The notes: generated by a model from the sequence alone, not told the origin. Counted from the first letter of the stretch, positions 8,730 to 18,882 are shown. The stretch: DNA of 64,000 nucleotides from Pseudomonadota bacterium (GCA_018242505.1 JAFEBU010000040.1:124001-188000), one strand, 5' to 3'. Translations and numbers: made by a program.

Positions 8730-10112
8730 ATGACGACTGGATCGTCGACGATCGCCGCCCGGCTCGATCGCCTGCCCAAGTCCCGCTTCATCCGCCGTCT
8801 CATCGTCCTGATCTCGCTCGGCGGCTGTTTCGAGATCTACGATCTCTTCTTCACCGCCTACATCGCACTCGGCCTGTTCAAGAGCGGCATCTTCACGCCG
8901 ACCACCAAGACGCTGTTCGGCATGGAAGGCTTCGCAAGCTTCGTCGCGGCGCTGTTCTCCGGCCTGTTCCTCGGCACCATCATCTTCAGCCGCCTGTCCG
9001 ACCGCTTCGGCCGGCGCTCGATCTTCACCTTCTCGCTGCTGTGGTACTCGGTCTGCACGCTGATCATGGCGTTCCAGACCACGGCGATGTCGATCGACAT
9101 CTGGCGCTTCATCGCCTCGATCGGCATCGGCGTCGAGCTGGTCAACATCGACACCTATGTCTCGGAGCTGGTGCCGAAGGAGAGCCGCGGCCGCGCCTTC
9201 GCCTTCAACCAGACGATCGAGTTCATGGCGGTGCCGGTCGTGGCCCTGATCGCGACGCTGCTCGTGCCCACCACCATCCTGGGCCATGACGGCTGGCGTT
9301 GGGTCGTGGCCATCGGCTCGGTGGGCGCGATCTTCATCTGGATCATCCGGCTTGGCCTGCCCGAGTCGCCGCGCTGGCTCGCCCAGCGCGGGCGGCTTGC
9401 CGAGGCCGACGCCATCATGACCGACATCGAGAACAAAGTGCGCGCCGAGATCGGCCGCGAGCTTCCGCCGCCGCGCGTCATCGCCGGCGAGAGCGAGGAG
9501 CGCCAGGGCGCGTGGATCGAGATGTGGCAAGGTCCCTATTTCGGCCGCACCGTCATGATGAGCATCTACAATTTCCTGCAGACGATCGGCTACTACGGCT
9601 TCGCCACCTGGGTGCCGACGCTGCTGATCAGCCAGGGCATCACCGTCACCAAGTCGCTCGAATACACGTTCATCATCGCCATCGCCAATCCGTTCGGTCC
9701 GATGCTGGGCTACCTCTTCGCCGACAAGATCGAGCGCAAATGGCAGGTCGCGGGCGCGTCCATCGCCATCGCCGTCCTGGGCGTGATCTTCTCCCAGCAG
9801 ACGACGGCGGTCGGCATCGTCCTGCTGGGCATCCTGATCACGCTCGCCAACAACATCCTGTCCTACTCGTTCCACGCCTACCAGGCCGAACTCTACCCGA
9901 CGCGTATCCGCGCCCAGGCGGTGGGCTTCGTCTATTCGTGGAGCCGGTTCAGCGCCATCTTCACCGGCTTCATCATTGCCTGGGTGCTGGCGAACTATCA
10001 CGTGACCGGCGTGTTCATCTTCATCGCCGCGGCCATGATCCTGGTGTTCCTGATCATCGCCATCTTCGGCCCGCGCACCAACCAGCGCCGGCTGGAGGAA
10101 ATCGCGGCGTAG
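8730..10112 (+). CDS. MFS transporter, metabolite:H+ symporter type
   Basis: A 460-residue membrane protein with about 12 hydrophobic helices. The loop between helices 2 and 3 has SDRFGRRS and the segment after helix 6 has PESPRWLAQRGR, both marks of the sugar/organic acid symporter branch (shikimate/4-hydroxybenzoate/niacin-like); AELYPTRIRAQAVG near helix 11 also fits. The ATG at 8730 is chosen because a GGGGGGAGGG ribosome binding site precedes it; an in-frame open stretch from 8610 lacks homology. It likely imports the substrate of the flanking catabolic enzymes. Confidence 0.9.
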   Translation: MTTGSSTIAARLDRLPKSRFIRRLIVLISLGGCFEIYDLFFTAYIALGLFKSGIFTPTTKTLFGMEGFASFVAALFSGLFLGTIIFSRLSDRFGRRSIFTFSLLWYSVCTLIMAFQTTAMSIDIWRFIASIGIGVELVNIDTYVSELVPKESRGRAFAFNQTIEFMAVPVVALIATLLVPTTILGHDGWRWVVAIGSVGAIFIWIIRLGLPESPRWLAQRGRLAEADAIMTDIENKVRAEIGRELPPPRVIAGESEERQGAWIEMWQGPYFGRTVMMSIYNFLQTIGYYGFATWVPTLLISQGITVTKSLEYTFIIAIANPFGPMLGYLFADKIERKWQVAGASIAIAVLGVIFSQQTTAVGIVLLGILITLANNILSYSFHAYQAELYPTRIRAQAVGFVYSWSRFSAIFTGFIIAWVLANYHVTGVFIFIAAAMILVFLIIAIFGPRTNQRRLEEIAA

Positions 10113-10244
10113 CGCTCCCTCCTCGGCTCTCCCTCTCGCCGGAACACGAAGCGCATGGTGCGTGCTGCATGGCGCCCTTGCGCAGACAGGCTTGATCGCG
10201 GCGCCGAGGTAAACGTACGTTCACGTCCGGGAGGAAAACGCAGC

Positions 10245-11447
10245 ATGACCAAGGGCGCCTTCGACGGAGTGACCGTTCTCGACTTCACGCAGGGCGTCGC
10301 TGGGCCGCATGCCTCGATGCTGCTGGCGCTGCATGGCGCCGACGTGATCAAGATCGAGCCGCCGGAAGGCGACTGGGGCCGGGCGCTGGGTGAATTGAAG
10401 GCCGGCCACTGCCCCCATTCGATCGCCTACAACCGCGGCAAGCGCTCGATCGCGCTCGACCTCAAGTCGGCCGACGGCATCGCCGTGGTGAAGAAGATCG
10501 CCGCCAAGGCCGACGTGGTGATGGAGAGCTTCCGGCCCGGCGTCATCCAGCGGCTGGGCTTCGGCTACGAAGATCTGAAGAAGGTCAATCCCAAGGTTGT
10601 CTACTGCTCGGTGTCGGGCTTCGGCCAGACCGGCCCCTTCGCCAAGCGTCCGACCGTCGACGGGCTGATCCAGGCCTTCTCCGGCATGATGGTGATGAAC
10701 CGCATGCCCGACGGCACGCCCTACCGGCAGGGCATGATCGCGGTCGACGTCACCACCGGCCTCTACACCTTCCAGGCGCTGGCGCCCGCCATCATGCGCC
10801 AGTTCCGCTTCGGCGAGGGCAGCTACATCGATTCGAGCCTGATGCGCTCGGCTGCCGCCTACCAGGGCGCCAAGCTGATGGAATGGGTCCATGCCGGCAA
10901 CCGGCCGGCGCCGCCGCTCTACATGCCGGCCGGCAGCTACAAGACCAGGAACGGCTACATCATGGTCTCGGCCATGCGGCCGCATCACTTCCGTCTCCTG
11001 TTCGAGCTGATCGGCCGCGATGATGTCGCCAACGATCCCGACCTGCAGAGCCACGAGAACCGCATCAAGAACGCAGCCCGGATCGTGAAGGCGCTGAACG
11101 AGACCATGCCGCAGAAGACCACCGAGGAGTGGATCGCGATCCTGCAGCCCAAGGAAGTGTTCTGCGAACGGGTGAACGACTACACCGACTATCTCGAGCA
11201 TCCGCACGTGAAGGAGTCGGCCGCGGTCGACTGGATCGAGCAACAGGGCTTCGGCCGCCTGCCGGTCGCCAACATCCCCGGCCTGCCGCGCGCCTCGGAG
11301 CATCCGGCACAACAGCACGCCCCGCATATCGGCGAGCACGGTCCGGATATTCTCGGCGAACTGGGCTACAGCGCTGCCGAGATCGACGCGATCTTCGCCC
11401 GTGGCGGCGTCCGGGCGCCCGCACCGAGAGCCGCGGCAGCGGAGTAG
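10245..11447 (+). CDS. CaiB/BaiF (class III) CoA transferase
   Basis: A 400-residue protein. It has the family N-terminus (GVTVLDFTQGVAGPHASMLLALHGADVIKIEPPEGDWGR at residues 8-46), the VVMESFRPGV block, and RPTVDGLIQ with Asp139 at the place of the catalytic aspartate that forms the acyl anhydride. The C-terminal R-x-x-N and HPHVKE motifs are also family features. It moves CoA between carboxylic acids. A GGGAGG site lies 10 bases before the ATG. As the last gene of the SDR-DUF1445-DUF2848-MFS group it probably activates the imported acid. Confidence 0.92.
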   Translation: MTKGAFDGVTVLDFTQGVAGPHASMLLALHGADVIKIEPPEGDWGRALGELKAGHCPHSIAYNRGKRSIALDLKSADGIAVVKKIAAKADVVMESFRPGVIQRLGFGYEDLKKVNPKVVYCSVSGFGQTGPFAKRPTVDGLIQAFSGMMVMNRMPDGTPYRQGMIAVDVTTGLYTFQALAPAIMRQFRFGEGSYIDSSLMRSAAAYQGAKLMEWVHAGNRPAPPLYMPAGSYKTRNGYIMVSAMRPHHFRLLFELIGRDDVANDPDLQSHENRIKNAARIVKALNETMPQKTTEEWIAILQPKEVFCERVNDYTDYLEHPHVKESAAVDWIEQQGFGRLPVANIPGLPRASEHPAQQHAPHIGEHGPDILGELGYSAAEIDAIFARGGVRAPAPRAAAAE

Positions 11448-11803
11448 CCACCGGCAAGGTACTTTTGTCGATCAGGCGCCCCCGCAACGGCCGATGAACA
11501 ACGCTGCGGTGCCATCAGTGCCGACGCGTTGCCACGTCAACGCCGGCCGCACTCATGATGGCGGATCCAACATAAGCGCCTCGAAGACGTGCCCATGTTG
11601 CACCTCCGGCAAGTATTACGCGCGATCCAGCGCAGGAGAGGCTGCCATTTTTTCGCCCGCAGTGCGCCCTGCGCGAATCCAGCCCATGCCCTTCCGACAC
11701 ATTTGCACCGCCATCGCGTCCAAGCGTGAAGGACCTCAAGGAACGCGGCCGCACCACTGTCCAATGCCCTTGTGCCAGCGCCACCACGCCATCGGCACGA
11801 CAG

Positions 11804-11834
11804 AAAAAGGCCCGCCGGGGGAACCCGGCGGGCC
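11804..11834 (-). terminator. Rho-independent terminator (minus strand)
   Basis: Read on the minus strand, a perfect 11-bp stem GGCCCGCCGGG / CCCGGCGGGCC (11834-11824 and 11819-11809) with a 4-base loop is followed by TTTTTCTG. On the plus strand there is no T-tract, so it terminates leftward transcription. No annotated gene precedes it on that strand apart from the small frame at 11983-12105, so a small RNA or short mRNA is implied. Confidence 0.75.
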
Positions 11835-11982
11835 AGTGGTCGCTCATCACGACCAAACGAGGGAGATACAAAAAACTCAGCGCAGCGGTCTGTACATCCG
11901 AGATCACCACGCTGGACCTAGCATCTCACTGCCGCCCTGCATTCGCCAGTGACCGGTCCGTGTCCTTTCGGGCTAGCTCGCT

Positions 11983-12105
11983 TTACGTCGCCTGCAAGCC
12001 GTGAGCGAAGGGGTCGCGGTCATCCACAAAGATCGTGTTGATCCCATGCCGGCGCGCCCGGCCCGAGATCGAGGGCGCGATGGCCCGGAGTTGCCTTCGC
12101 TGCAC
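11983..12105 (-). CDS. Possible 40-residue protein or gene remnant
   Basis: A GTG-started frame of 40 codons ending in TAA. Most third codon positions are G or C, as expected of real genes in this genome, and the translation has a protein-like tail (RHGINTIFVDDRDPFAHG). There is no good ribosome binding site and no recognised family, so it may be the 3' remnant of a lost gene. A minus-strand terminator lies about 150 bases downstream, which fits a short transcript. Confidence 0.25.
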   Translation of the reverse strand: MQRRQLRAIAPSISGRARRHGINTIFVDDRDPFAHGLQAT

Positions 12106-12183
12106 CTTCCCGGGGTGGCCCGACTGTAGCGCCAGGCTTCGGCCGGGCGTAGGGTGCCGCCTCGATTTTCGAGGAGAGCGTCG

Positions 12184-13419
12184 ATGTCGCAAGTCCTGTT
12201 CAAGAATGCGAGCCTTCTCGATCCGCGCTGGGATGAGGCGCGCGGCGGCTACGAGGTGCTGGTCGAAGGCGATCGCATCAAGGAAGTCTCCGACAAGCCG
12301 ATCAAGGCGGCCAACGCCCGTGCCGTCGATTGCGGCATGCGCACCCTGATGCCGGGCCTGATCGACTGTCACGTGCACGTGTTCCTGAGCGAAGTGAACA
12401 TCCGCAATCTCGAGAACGTGCCGCTCACGCTCATGACCGCGCGCGCCGCCGACCTGATGAAGGGCATGATCGATCGCGGCTTCACCACGGTGCGCGACAC
12501 CGGCGGCGCCGACTGGGGCATCAAGGCCGCGGTCGAGTCGGGGCTGATCGTGGGACCACGCCTCTTCATCTCCGGCCGCGCCATCGGTCCCACCGGTGGC
12601 CACAGCGATTCGCGCCGCCGTACCGATACCGGCGCGCCCTGCGGCTGCTGCAATGCCATGGTCTACTGCATGGCCGTGGCCGATGGCGCCGACGAGGTGC
12701 GCCGCACGGTGCGCGAGCAGATGCGGCAAGGCGCCGACCAGGTGAAGATCATGTGCTCGGGCGGCGTCGCCTCGCCCTACGACCCGCTCGATTCGCTGCA
12801 GTTTTCCGAGGCCGAGATCGCGGCGGCGACCGACGAGGCCAGGAACTTCGGCCGCTACGTGCTGGCCCATGCCTATACGCCCGAGGCGATCACGCGGGCG
12901 GTGTCGAACGGCGTGCGCACCATAGAGCACGGCAACCTGATCGACGAGAAGGCCGCCAAGCTGCTCAAGTCCAGGGGCGGCTACATGGTCGCCAACCTCG
13001 TCACCTACTTCGTGATGAAGGAGCGCGCCGCACAGTTCGGCATGACCGCCGACATGCTGGCCAAGAACGACATCGTGCTCGAAGGCGCGTTGAAGTCGCT
13101 GGAGATCTGTAAGAAGGCCGGCGTGAAGGTGGGTTACGGCAGCGATCTTCTGGGCCAGCTGCAGGTCGAGCAGAGCCGCGAGTTCCTGTTCCGCGCCGAG
13201 GTGCTGAAGCCCTTGGAGATCATCCGGCAGGCCACCATCGTCGGCGCCGAGGTGCTGCGCCACGAGGGCAAGCTCGGCATCGTCGCGCCGGGCGCCTTCG
13301 CCGACCTGATCGTGGTCGATGGCGATCCGGTGAAGGACCTGAAGCTCTTCCTCGACCAGGGCGCTCACCTGCCGGCGATCATGAAGGCCGGCCAGTTCCA
13401 CAAGAATGCGCTCAAATGA
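12184..13419 (+). CDS. Amidohydrolase family metallo-hydrolase (first of tandem pair)
   Basis: A 411-residue amidohydrolase of the imidazolonepropionase/Xaa-Pro-dipeptidase-like group. The metal site HxH is at LMPGLIDCHVHVFL; further ligands fit the Lys in QVKIMCSGG, the His in VLAHAYT, the His in RTIEHGNLID and the Asp in VGYGSDLLG. The C-terminus returns to the small beta domain with GKLGIVAPGAFADLIVVDGDP. Relatives act on N-acyl amino acids or dipeptides with two metal ions. A GAGGAGAG site precedes the ATG. The next gene is a close paralogue and a PotABCD-type importer follows. Confidence 0.9.
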   Translation: MSQVLFKNASLLDPRWDEARGGYEVLVEGDRIKEVSDKPIKAANARAVDCGMRTLMPGLIDCHVHVFLSEVNIRNLENVPLTLMTARAADLMKGMIDRGFTTVRDTGGADWGIKAAVESGLIVGPRLFISGRAIGPTGGHSDSRRRTDTGAPCGCCNAMVYCMAVADGADEVRRTVREQMRQGADQVKIMCSGGVASPYDPLDSLQFSEAEIAAATDEARNFGRYVLAHAYTPEAITRAVSNGVRTIEHGNLIDEKAAKLLKSRGGYMVANLVTYFVMKERAAQFGMTADMLAKNDIVLEGALKSLEICKKAGVKVGYGSDLLGQLQVEQSREFLFRAEVLKPLEIIRQATIVGAEVLRHEGKLGIVAPGAFADLIVVDGDPVKDLKLFLDQGAHLPAIMKAGQFHKNALK

Positions 13420-13461
13420 GCTTGGTCGGGATGACACCGAACGTCGGAGCAAGACCCCCGC

Positions 13462-13531
13462 GTCATCCCGAGCGTAGCGAGGGATCTTTCGGGATCAGCA
13501 AAGATCCCTCGGCCCTGGGCCTCGGGACGAC
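13462..13531. repeat. Second copy of the GTCATCCCGA hairpin repeat
   Basis: Left arm GTCATCCCGAG at 13462, right arm CTCGGGACGAC ending 13531, and an inner stem GAGGGATCTTT / AAAGATCCCTC. It is the same element as 704-773 with base changes, placed between the two tandem amidohydrolase genes. Confidence 0.75.
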
Positions 13532-13564
13532 ACGGTGTGTGCTGCTGCGAGGGTGTTTGTAATC

Positions 13565-14794
13565 ATGTCTTTTCTGTTCAAGAACCTCCGCCTGCTCGAT
13601 CCACATTGGGACGAAGCGCGCGAGAGCTACGAGGTACTGGTCGAGGGCGACACCATCAAGGAGGTGTCGGACAAGGCCATCAAGTCGAGCGCCGCTACCG
13701 CGGTCGATTGCGGCAAGCGCACGCTGATGCCGGGCCTGATCGACTGTCATGTGCACACGCACCACAGCGAGGTCTACATCAACCGCATGGAGGCGGTGCC
13801 GCTCACGCTGATGATGGCGCGTTCGGCCGGCCGCCTGAAACGCATGCTCGATCGCGGCTTCACCACCGTGCGCGATGCCGGCGGCGCCGACTGGGGCACC
13901 AAGACCGCGATCGAATCGGGCCTGATCCCCGGCCCGCGGCTCTTCATTTCCTGCCGCTCGATCGGCCCCACCGGCGGCCACAACGACCGCAACCGCCGCA
14001 CCGACATCGGGCCGCCCTGCCTCTGCTGCAACGGCATGGTGTTCATCCGCTGCATCGCCGACGGGCCCGACGGCGTGCGCAAGGCGGCGCGCGAGCAGAT
14101 GCGCCAGGGGGCAGACCAGGTGAAGCTGATGGTCTCGGGCGGCGTCGCCTCGCCCTACGATCCGCTTGAATCGCTGCAGTTCACGGTCGAGGAGATCAGC
14201 GCCGCCGTCGAGGAGGCGCATGCCTTCGGCCGCTATGTGCTGACCCACGCCTATACGCCGGAAGCGATCACCCGCGCCGTGACGTGTGGCGTGCGCACGA
14301 TCGAGCACGGCAACCTGGTCGATGCGCCCACGGCGAAGCTGATGGCCGGGAAGGGCGTCTACATGGTGCCCAATCTCGTCACCTACGAGGCGATGAAGCG
14401 GCGCGCCCGCGAGTTCGGCATGCCCGACGAGATGCTGGCCAAGAACGATGAGGTGCTGAAGTACGGCTATGCCGAACTGGAACATTGCCGTATGGCGGGC
14501 GTGAAGATGGCCTACGGCACCGACCTCCTGGGCGCGCTGGAGGATGAACAGACCGGCGAGTTCAGGATCCGCGGCGAGGTGATGCCCGCAATCGACGTCA
14601 TTCGCTCGGCGACGCTCATTGGCGCCGAGGTGGTGCGCCAGGAAGGCAAGCTCGGCACGATCCGGCCCGGCGCTCATGCCGACCTCTTGGTGGTCGACGG
14701 CGATCCACTCAAGGACCTCGGCCTGTTCAAGGATGGCGGCGTGCACCTGCCTGCCATCATGAAGGCCGGCAAGTTCCACAAGAATACGCTGTGA
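13565..14794 (+). CDS. Amidohydrolase family metallo-hydrolase (second of tandem pair)
   Basis: A 409-residue paralogue of the preceding gene, alike along its whole length. The metal-binding HVHTHH segment, VKLMVSGGVASPYDPLESLQF, VLTHAYTPEAITRAV, RTIEHGNLVD and MAYGTDLLG are all kept, so it should be active. Differences cluster around the middle and near the HxH site (HTHHSEVYIN against HVFLSEVNIR), which may alter substrate choice. The ATG at 13565 matches the paralogue's start; the ribosome binding site is weak (GAGGG). Tandem duplication with an intervening repeat is the simplest origin. Confidence 0.9.
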   Translation: MSFLFKNLRLLDPHWDEARESYEVLVEGDTIKEVSDKAIKSSAATAVDCGKRTLMPGLIDCHVHTHHSEVYINRMEAVPLTLMMARSAGRLKRMLDRGFTTVRDAGGADWGTKTAIESGLIPGPRLFISCRSIGPTGGHNDRNRRTDIGPPCLCCNGMVFIRCIADGPDGVRKAAREQMRQGADQVKLMVSGGVASPYDPLESLQFTVEEISAAVEEAHAFGRYVLTHAYTPEAITRAVTCGVRTIEHGNLVDAPTAKLMAGKGVYMVPNLVTYEAMKRRAREFGMPDEMLAKNDEVLKYGYAELEHCRMAGVKMAYGTDLLGALEDEQTGEFRIRGEVMPAIDVIRSATLIGAEVVRQEGKLGTIRPGAHADLLVVDGDPLKDLGLFKDGGVHLPAIMKAGKFHKNTL

Positions 14795-14814
14795 CGACAA
14801 AGGACCTCTTTGCC

Positions 14815-14844
14815 GGGATCGCGCCACTCCAGTGGCGCGATCCC
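14815..14844. repeat. 14-bp perfect hairpin
   Basis: GGGATCGCGCCACT at 14815-14828 and its exact reverse complement at 14831-14844 with two bases between. It follows the second amidohydrolase by 20 bases and precedes the permease gene. No T-tract follows, so it may slow or shield RNA ends rather than end transcription by the classical route. Confidence 0.7.
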
Positions 14845-14891
14845 GATCGATATCAACAAATGCGCGCGCGTGGGCTCGCGCGCTCCCAGCC

Positions 14892-15716
14892 ATGACAAGT
14901 CTCGCCCTGGTGCGAAGGCGCGCCGGGCGTTGGGCGCTGAACGGCGTCGCGACGGTGGCGCTGGCTTATATCCTTCTGCCGCTGATCTTCGTCGTCTGGC
15001 TCGCCTTCTTCCGGCAGGAGATCCCCTCCTTCCCGCCCGAGGGCTACAGCCTGCGCTGGTTCGCCGCGATCTTCGACCAGCGCAAGTTCGTCGACGGCTT
15101 CACCATCTCCTTCGAGGTCGGGGTGCTCGCGACCGCCATCGGCCTGGTGCTGGGCGTACCGGCGGCGCTCTGCCTCGCCCGTCGTACGTTCACCGGCCGC
15201 GGGCCGATCGGCAGCCTGCTGCTGATGCCGTTGATCGTGCCGGGCGTGGTGCTGGGCACGGCGATGTATGTCTTCCATGTCGCGCTCGAGAACGCGCTCG
15301 ACGTCGACGTGATCGGCACCTTCTACGCCCTGGTCGCGGGCCATGTCGTGATCGTGATCCCGTGGATCGTGCGACTGGTGACGGCCAGTCTCGCCGGCGT
15401 CGACCGGACCACCGAGGAGGCGGCGCAGAATCTCGGGGCCAATCGATGGACGACCTTCTGGCGCATCACCCTGCCCGCCATCCGACCCGGCATCGTGGCC
15501 GGCGGCCTGTTCGGCTTCGTGACCTCGTTCGGCAACCTGGAACTCAGCCTGTTCCTGGTCGGGCCGGGCCGCACGACCTTGCCGATCGTCATCCTCCAGT
15601 ACCTCGAATGGAAGATCGATCCCACCATTGCGGCAGTATCGGTGGTGCAAATCGTCCTGATCGCGGCGGTAATGCTGATCACCGACCGCTACGTGAAGCT
15701 CGCTCGAGTGGTGTGA
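14892..15716 (+). CDS. ABC transporter permease, PotC-like
   Basis: A 274-residue inner-membrane protein with about six hydrophobic helices and the EAA loop EEAAQNLGANRWTTFWRITLPAIRPGI that contacts the ATPase. The FGNLELSLFLVGPG and TLPIVILQYLEW segments are typical of PotC/PotI permeases for polyamines and related cations or organic acids. The ATG at 14892 is used because homology starts there; no clear ribosome binding site is visible. Gene order permease - ATPase - binding protein - permease marks one importer. Confidence 0.92.
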   Translation: MTSLALVRRRAGRWALNGVATVALAYILLPLIFVVWLAFFRQEIPSFPPEGYSLRWFAAIFDQRKFVDGFTISFEVGVLATAIGLVLGVPAALCLARRTFTGRGPIGSLLLMPLIVPGVVLGTAMYVFHVALENALDVDVIGTFYALVAGHVVIVIPWIVRLVTASLAGVDRTTEEAAQNLGANRWTTFWRITLPAIRPGIVAGGLFGFVTSFGNLELSLFLVGPGRTTLPIVILQYLEWKIDPTIAAVSVVQIVLIAAVMLITDRYVKLARVV

Positions 15717-15730
15717 GACAGGTGGTGTAG

Positions 15731-16783
<1,053 letters not shown>

Positions 16784-16807
16784 GACAAGACACGACAGGA
16801 GGTTTTC

Positions 16808-17848
16808 ATGTCCGATCGCTTCACGCTTCGCCGCCGCAGTCTGCTGGCCGGCGCCACCGCGCTCGCGTCGGGCGCGGCGCTGCCGGCCCGCGCCGAGAAC
16901 AAACGCATCGTCGTCGGCACCTGGGGCGGCGACTATTCGCGCCTCCTGGCCAAGAACATCGAGACGCCGTTGCTCGCGCCCAAGGGCTGGGACGTGATCA
17001 AGGACGAGGCCAACGATCCGCCACGCCGCGCCAAGATGCTGGCCGAGAAGTCGTTGCGCCGCGGCAGCACCGACGTCCAGGGCCTGTCGGCCGCCAACAT
17101 GTACGACGTGAACCAGCAGGGGCTGGTGGAGCAGCTCGACTACACCAAGATCCCCAATTCCAAGAACCTCATCCCGGCGATGAAATATCCCTACGGTGTG
17201 GGCCACATCTATTCGGGCAAGGTGATCCTGTTCAATCCCAAGCTCATCAAGACCCCGCCCACGAGCTTCGCCGAGGCACTCGATCCGGCGATGGGCAACA
17301 AGCTCGGCATCATCGACATCCAGTACCAGTACACGCTGGTCGCGGCCGGCATGGCCTCGGGCGGCTCGCCCAGCAACATCGAGCCGGGCAAGGAGCGGCT
17401 GCTCGCCTGCAAGAAGGCAGGCGCGCGCATCTATCCCAGCAACGAGGCCTTCGCCCAGGCGATGAAAACCGAGGAGATCGCGGTCGGCATCATGTGGAAG
17501 GCGCGCGCGGTGCAGTGGCAGAACGCCGGCATCAACATCGAGACGGTCGCCGCCAAGGAAGGCGTGCCGATGTACATCTCGGGCTTCGCCATGCCCAAGA
17601 ACGCACCCGACAAGGAAGGTGCCTACGCCTATCTCGACGCCATGCTCGATCCCACGGCGCAGGCCGCCTTCGCGGTCGACATGGGCTACAACCCGACCGT
17701 CACCAACGCGAAGGTGCCGCCCGAGGTGCAGAAGCGCATCGGCTTCACGCCCGAAGAGCAGAAGCGGCTGGTCGATCTCGACTATGGCTATCTCGCCAAG
17801 AACGACGTCGCCTTTCAGGAGTGGTGGAACAAGCCGTTCAAGGCATGA
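16808..17848 (+). CDS. ABC transporter substrate-binding protein, PotD/PotF-like
   Basis: A 346-residue periplasmic protein. The N-terminus has a twin-arginine style leader (TLRRRSLLAGATALASGAALPARA). The mature start RIVVGTWGGDYSRLL and the later KYPYGVGHIYSGKVILFNP and YISGFAMPKNAPDKEGAYAYLDAMLDP are standard for extracellular solute-binding family 1/PotD-type proteins. The ligand is not evident; the position after two amidohydrolases suggests an amide, peptide or polyamine-like compound. AGGAGG precedes the ATG. Its stop overlaps the next permease start (ATGA). Confidence 0.92.
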   Translation: MSDRFTLRRRSLLAGATALASGAALPARAENKRIVVGTWGGDYSRLLAKNIETPLLAPKGWDVIKDEANDPPRRAKMLAEKSLRRGSTDVQGLSAANMYDVNQQGLVEQLDYTKIPNSKNLIPAMKYPYGVGHIYSGKVILFNPKLIKTPPTSFAEALDPAMGNKLGIIDIQYQYTLVAAGMASGGSPSNIEPGKERLLACKKAGARIYPSNEAFAQAMKTEEIAVGIMWKARAVQWQNAGINIETVAAKEGVPMYISGFAMPKNAPDKEGAYAYLDAMLDPTAQAAFAVDMGYNPTVTNAKVPPEVQKRIGFTPEEQKRLVDLDYGYLAKNDVAFQEWWNKPFKA

Positions 17849-18756
17849 GCGAGACGGCCGCAATCAGAGGGTCCGCCGTTGCCTCGCCGCAGAAGCGCGG
17901 CGAGGGCCTGACGGCAACGGCGCTGATCGGGCCGGCGACGATCTTCGTCGCCGTGAGCCTGTTCGCGCCGCTCGCCATCCTGTTGCGCTACAGCCTGAAC
18001 GACTTCGACAAGGCCACGAAGACGATGATTGCCGCCGTGACGCCGGCGAACTACGTGCGTTTCTTCACCGACGCCTACTACACCTCGACTCTGGCGACCA
18101 CGGTCGAGGTGGCCCTGCTCTCGACCGTGGTCTGCCTCGTGCTGGGCTTTCCGCTCGCCTACGTCGTGGCGCGCACGCAAAGCCGCTTCAAACATCTCCT
18201 GATCATGGCGATCGTGCTGCCGCTGTTCGTCGGCAACGCCGTGCGCGCCGCCGGCTGGATGGTGATCTTCGGCAACAAGGGTTTCGTCAATACCGGCCTG
18301 ACCTGGCTCGGCCTGATCCAGAAGCCGCTCGAGATCATGTTCACCGAGAAGGCGGTCATCATCGGCATCATCGCCGTCACGCTGCCCTTCATGGTGCTGT
18401 CGCTGCAAAGCGTGATCGAAGGCGTCGACCGCGCGGTCGAGGAGGCCGCCTTCAGCCTGGGCGCGCCGCCGCTCACGATGTTCCGCCGCGTGCTGTGGCC
18501 GCTCGCGCTGCCCGGCGTGCTGGCCGGCACGATCCTCACCTTCATCCTCGCCATGAACGCTTACGCCACGCCCTACCTGCTGGGCGGCCCGGTGTTCAAG
18601 ATGATGGCGCCGCTCGTCTACAACACCTTCACCCAGCAATCGAACTGGCCGTTCGGCGGCGCCATCGCCTTCATTCTGATGGCGGTGACTCTCACCCTGA
18701 CGATGGCCGCCAACCTTTTGATCCAGCGTCGCGGGCGGGCCGCAATTTCGTCCTGA
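17845..18756 (+). CDS. ABC transporter permease, PotB-like
   Basis: A 303-residue inner-membrane protein with about six helices and an EAA loop (VEEAAFSLGAPPLTMFRRVLWPLALPGV). It overlaps the binding-protein stop by 4 bases, so it is translationally coupled. With the PotC-like permease it forms the heterodimeric channel of the importer. The operon probably ends here: the next gene is 126 bases away. Confidence 0.92.
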   Translation: MSETAAIRGSAVASPQKRGEGLTATALIGPATIFVAVSLFAPLAILLRYSLNDFDKATKTMIAAVTPANYVRFFTDAYYTSTLATTVEVALLSTVVCLVLGFPLAYVVARTQSRFKHLLIMAIVLPLFVGNAVRAAGWMVIFGNKGFVNTGLTWLGLIQKPLEIMFTEKAVIIGIIAVTLPFMVLSLQSVIEGVDRAVEEAAFSLGAPPLTMFRRVLWPLALPGVLAGTILTFILAMNAYATPYLLGGPVFKMMAPLVYNTFTQQSNWPFGGAIAFILMAVTLTLTMAANLLIQRRGRAAISS

Positions 18757-18882
18757 AGAGGCCGCGCGGAGGCCGGCCCAAAGGACGGCATGGCCGTGGT
18801 CCTCGCGCGCACCCTCGAAACGCGGCCGCTCTCGGGGTGAAGGGGCGTGGGGCGACATGATACAATCGGGCAGGGGACACGC

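Larger units (their letters stand above)
11448..12183. other. 736-bp intergenic region
   Basis: No convincing protein gene on the plus strand: the open frames present have no recognisable domains and mixed codon use. The left 350 bases show nothing. The right part contains a minus-strand intrinsic terminator (11804-11834) and, upstream of it on that strand, a 40-codon reading frame (11983-12105). The ribosome binding site GAGGAGAG of the next gene is at the far right. Confidence 0.6.

Noticed and set aside
11401..11952. 183-codon plus-strand frame after the CoA transferase
   Set aside because: It begins inside the CoA transferase in another frame, lacks any domain and runs through the minus-strand terminator.
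11983..13452. Long minus-strand open frame opposite the first amidohydrolase
   Set aside because: It mirrors a plus-strand gene with clear metal-site motifs; high GC leaves antisense frames open. Only its last 40 codons lie in non-coding DNA and are listed separately with low confidence.
14815..14844. Intrinsic terminator after the second amidohydrolase
   Set aside because: The stem is perfect but there is no T-tract on either strand, so it is listed as a hairpin only.
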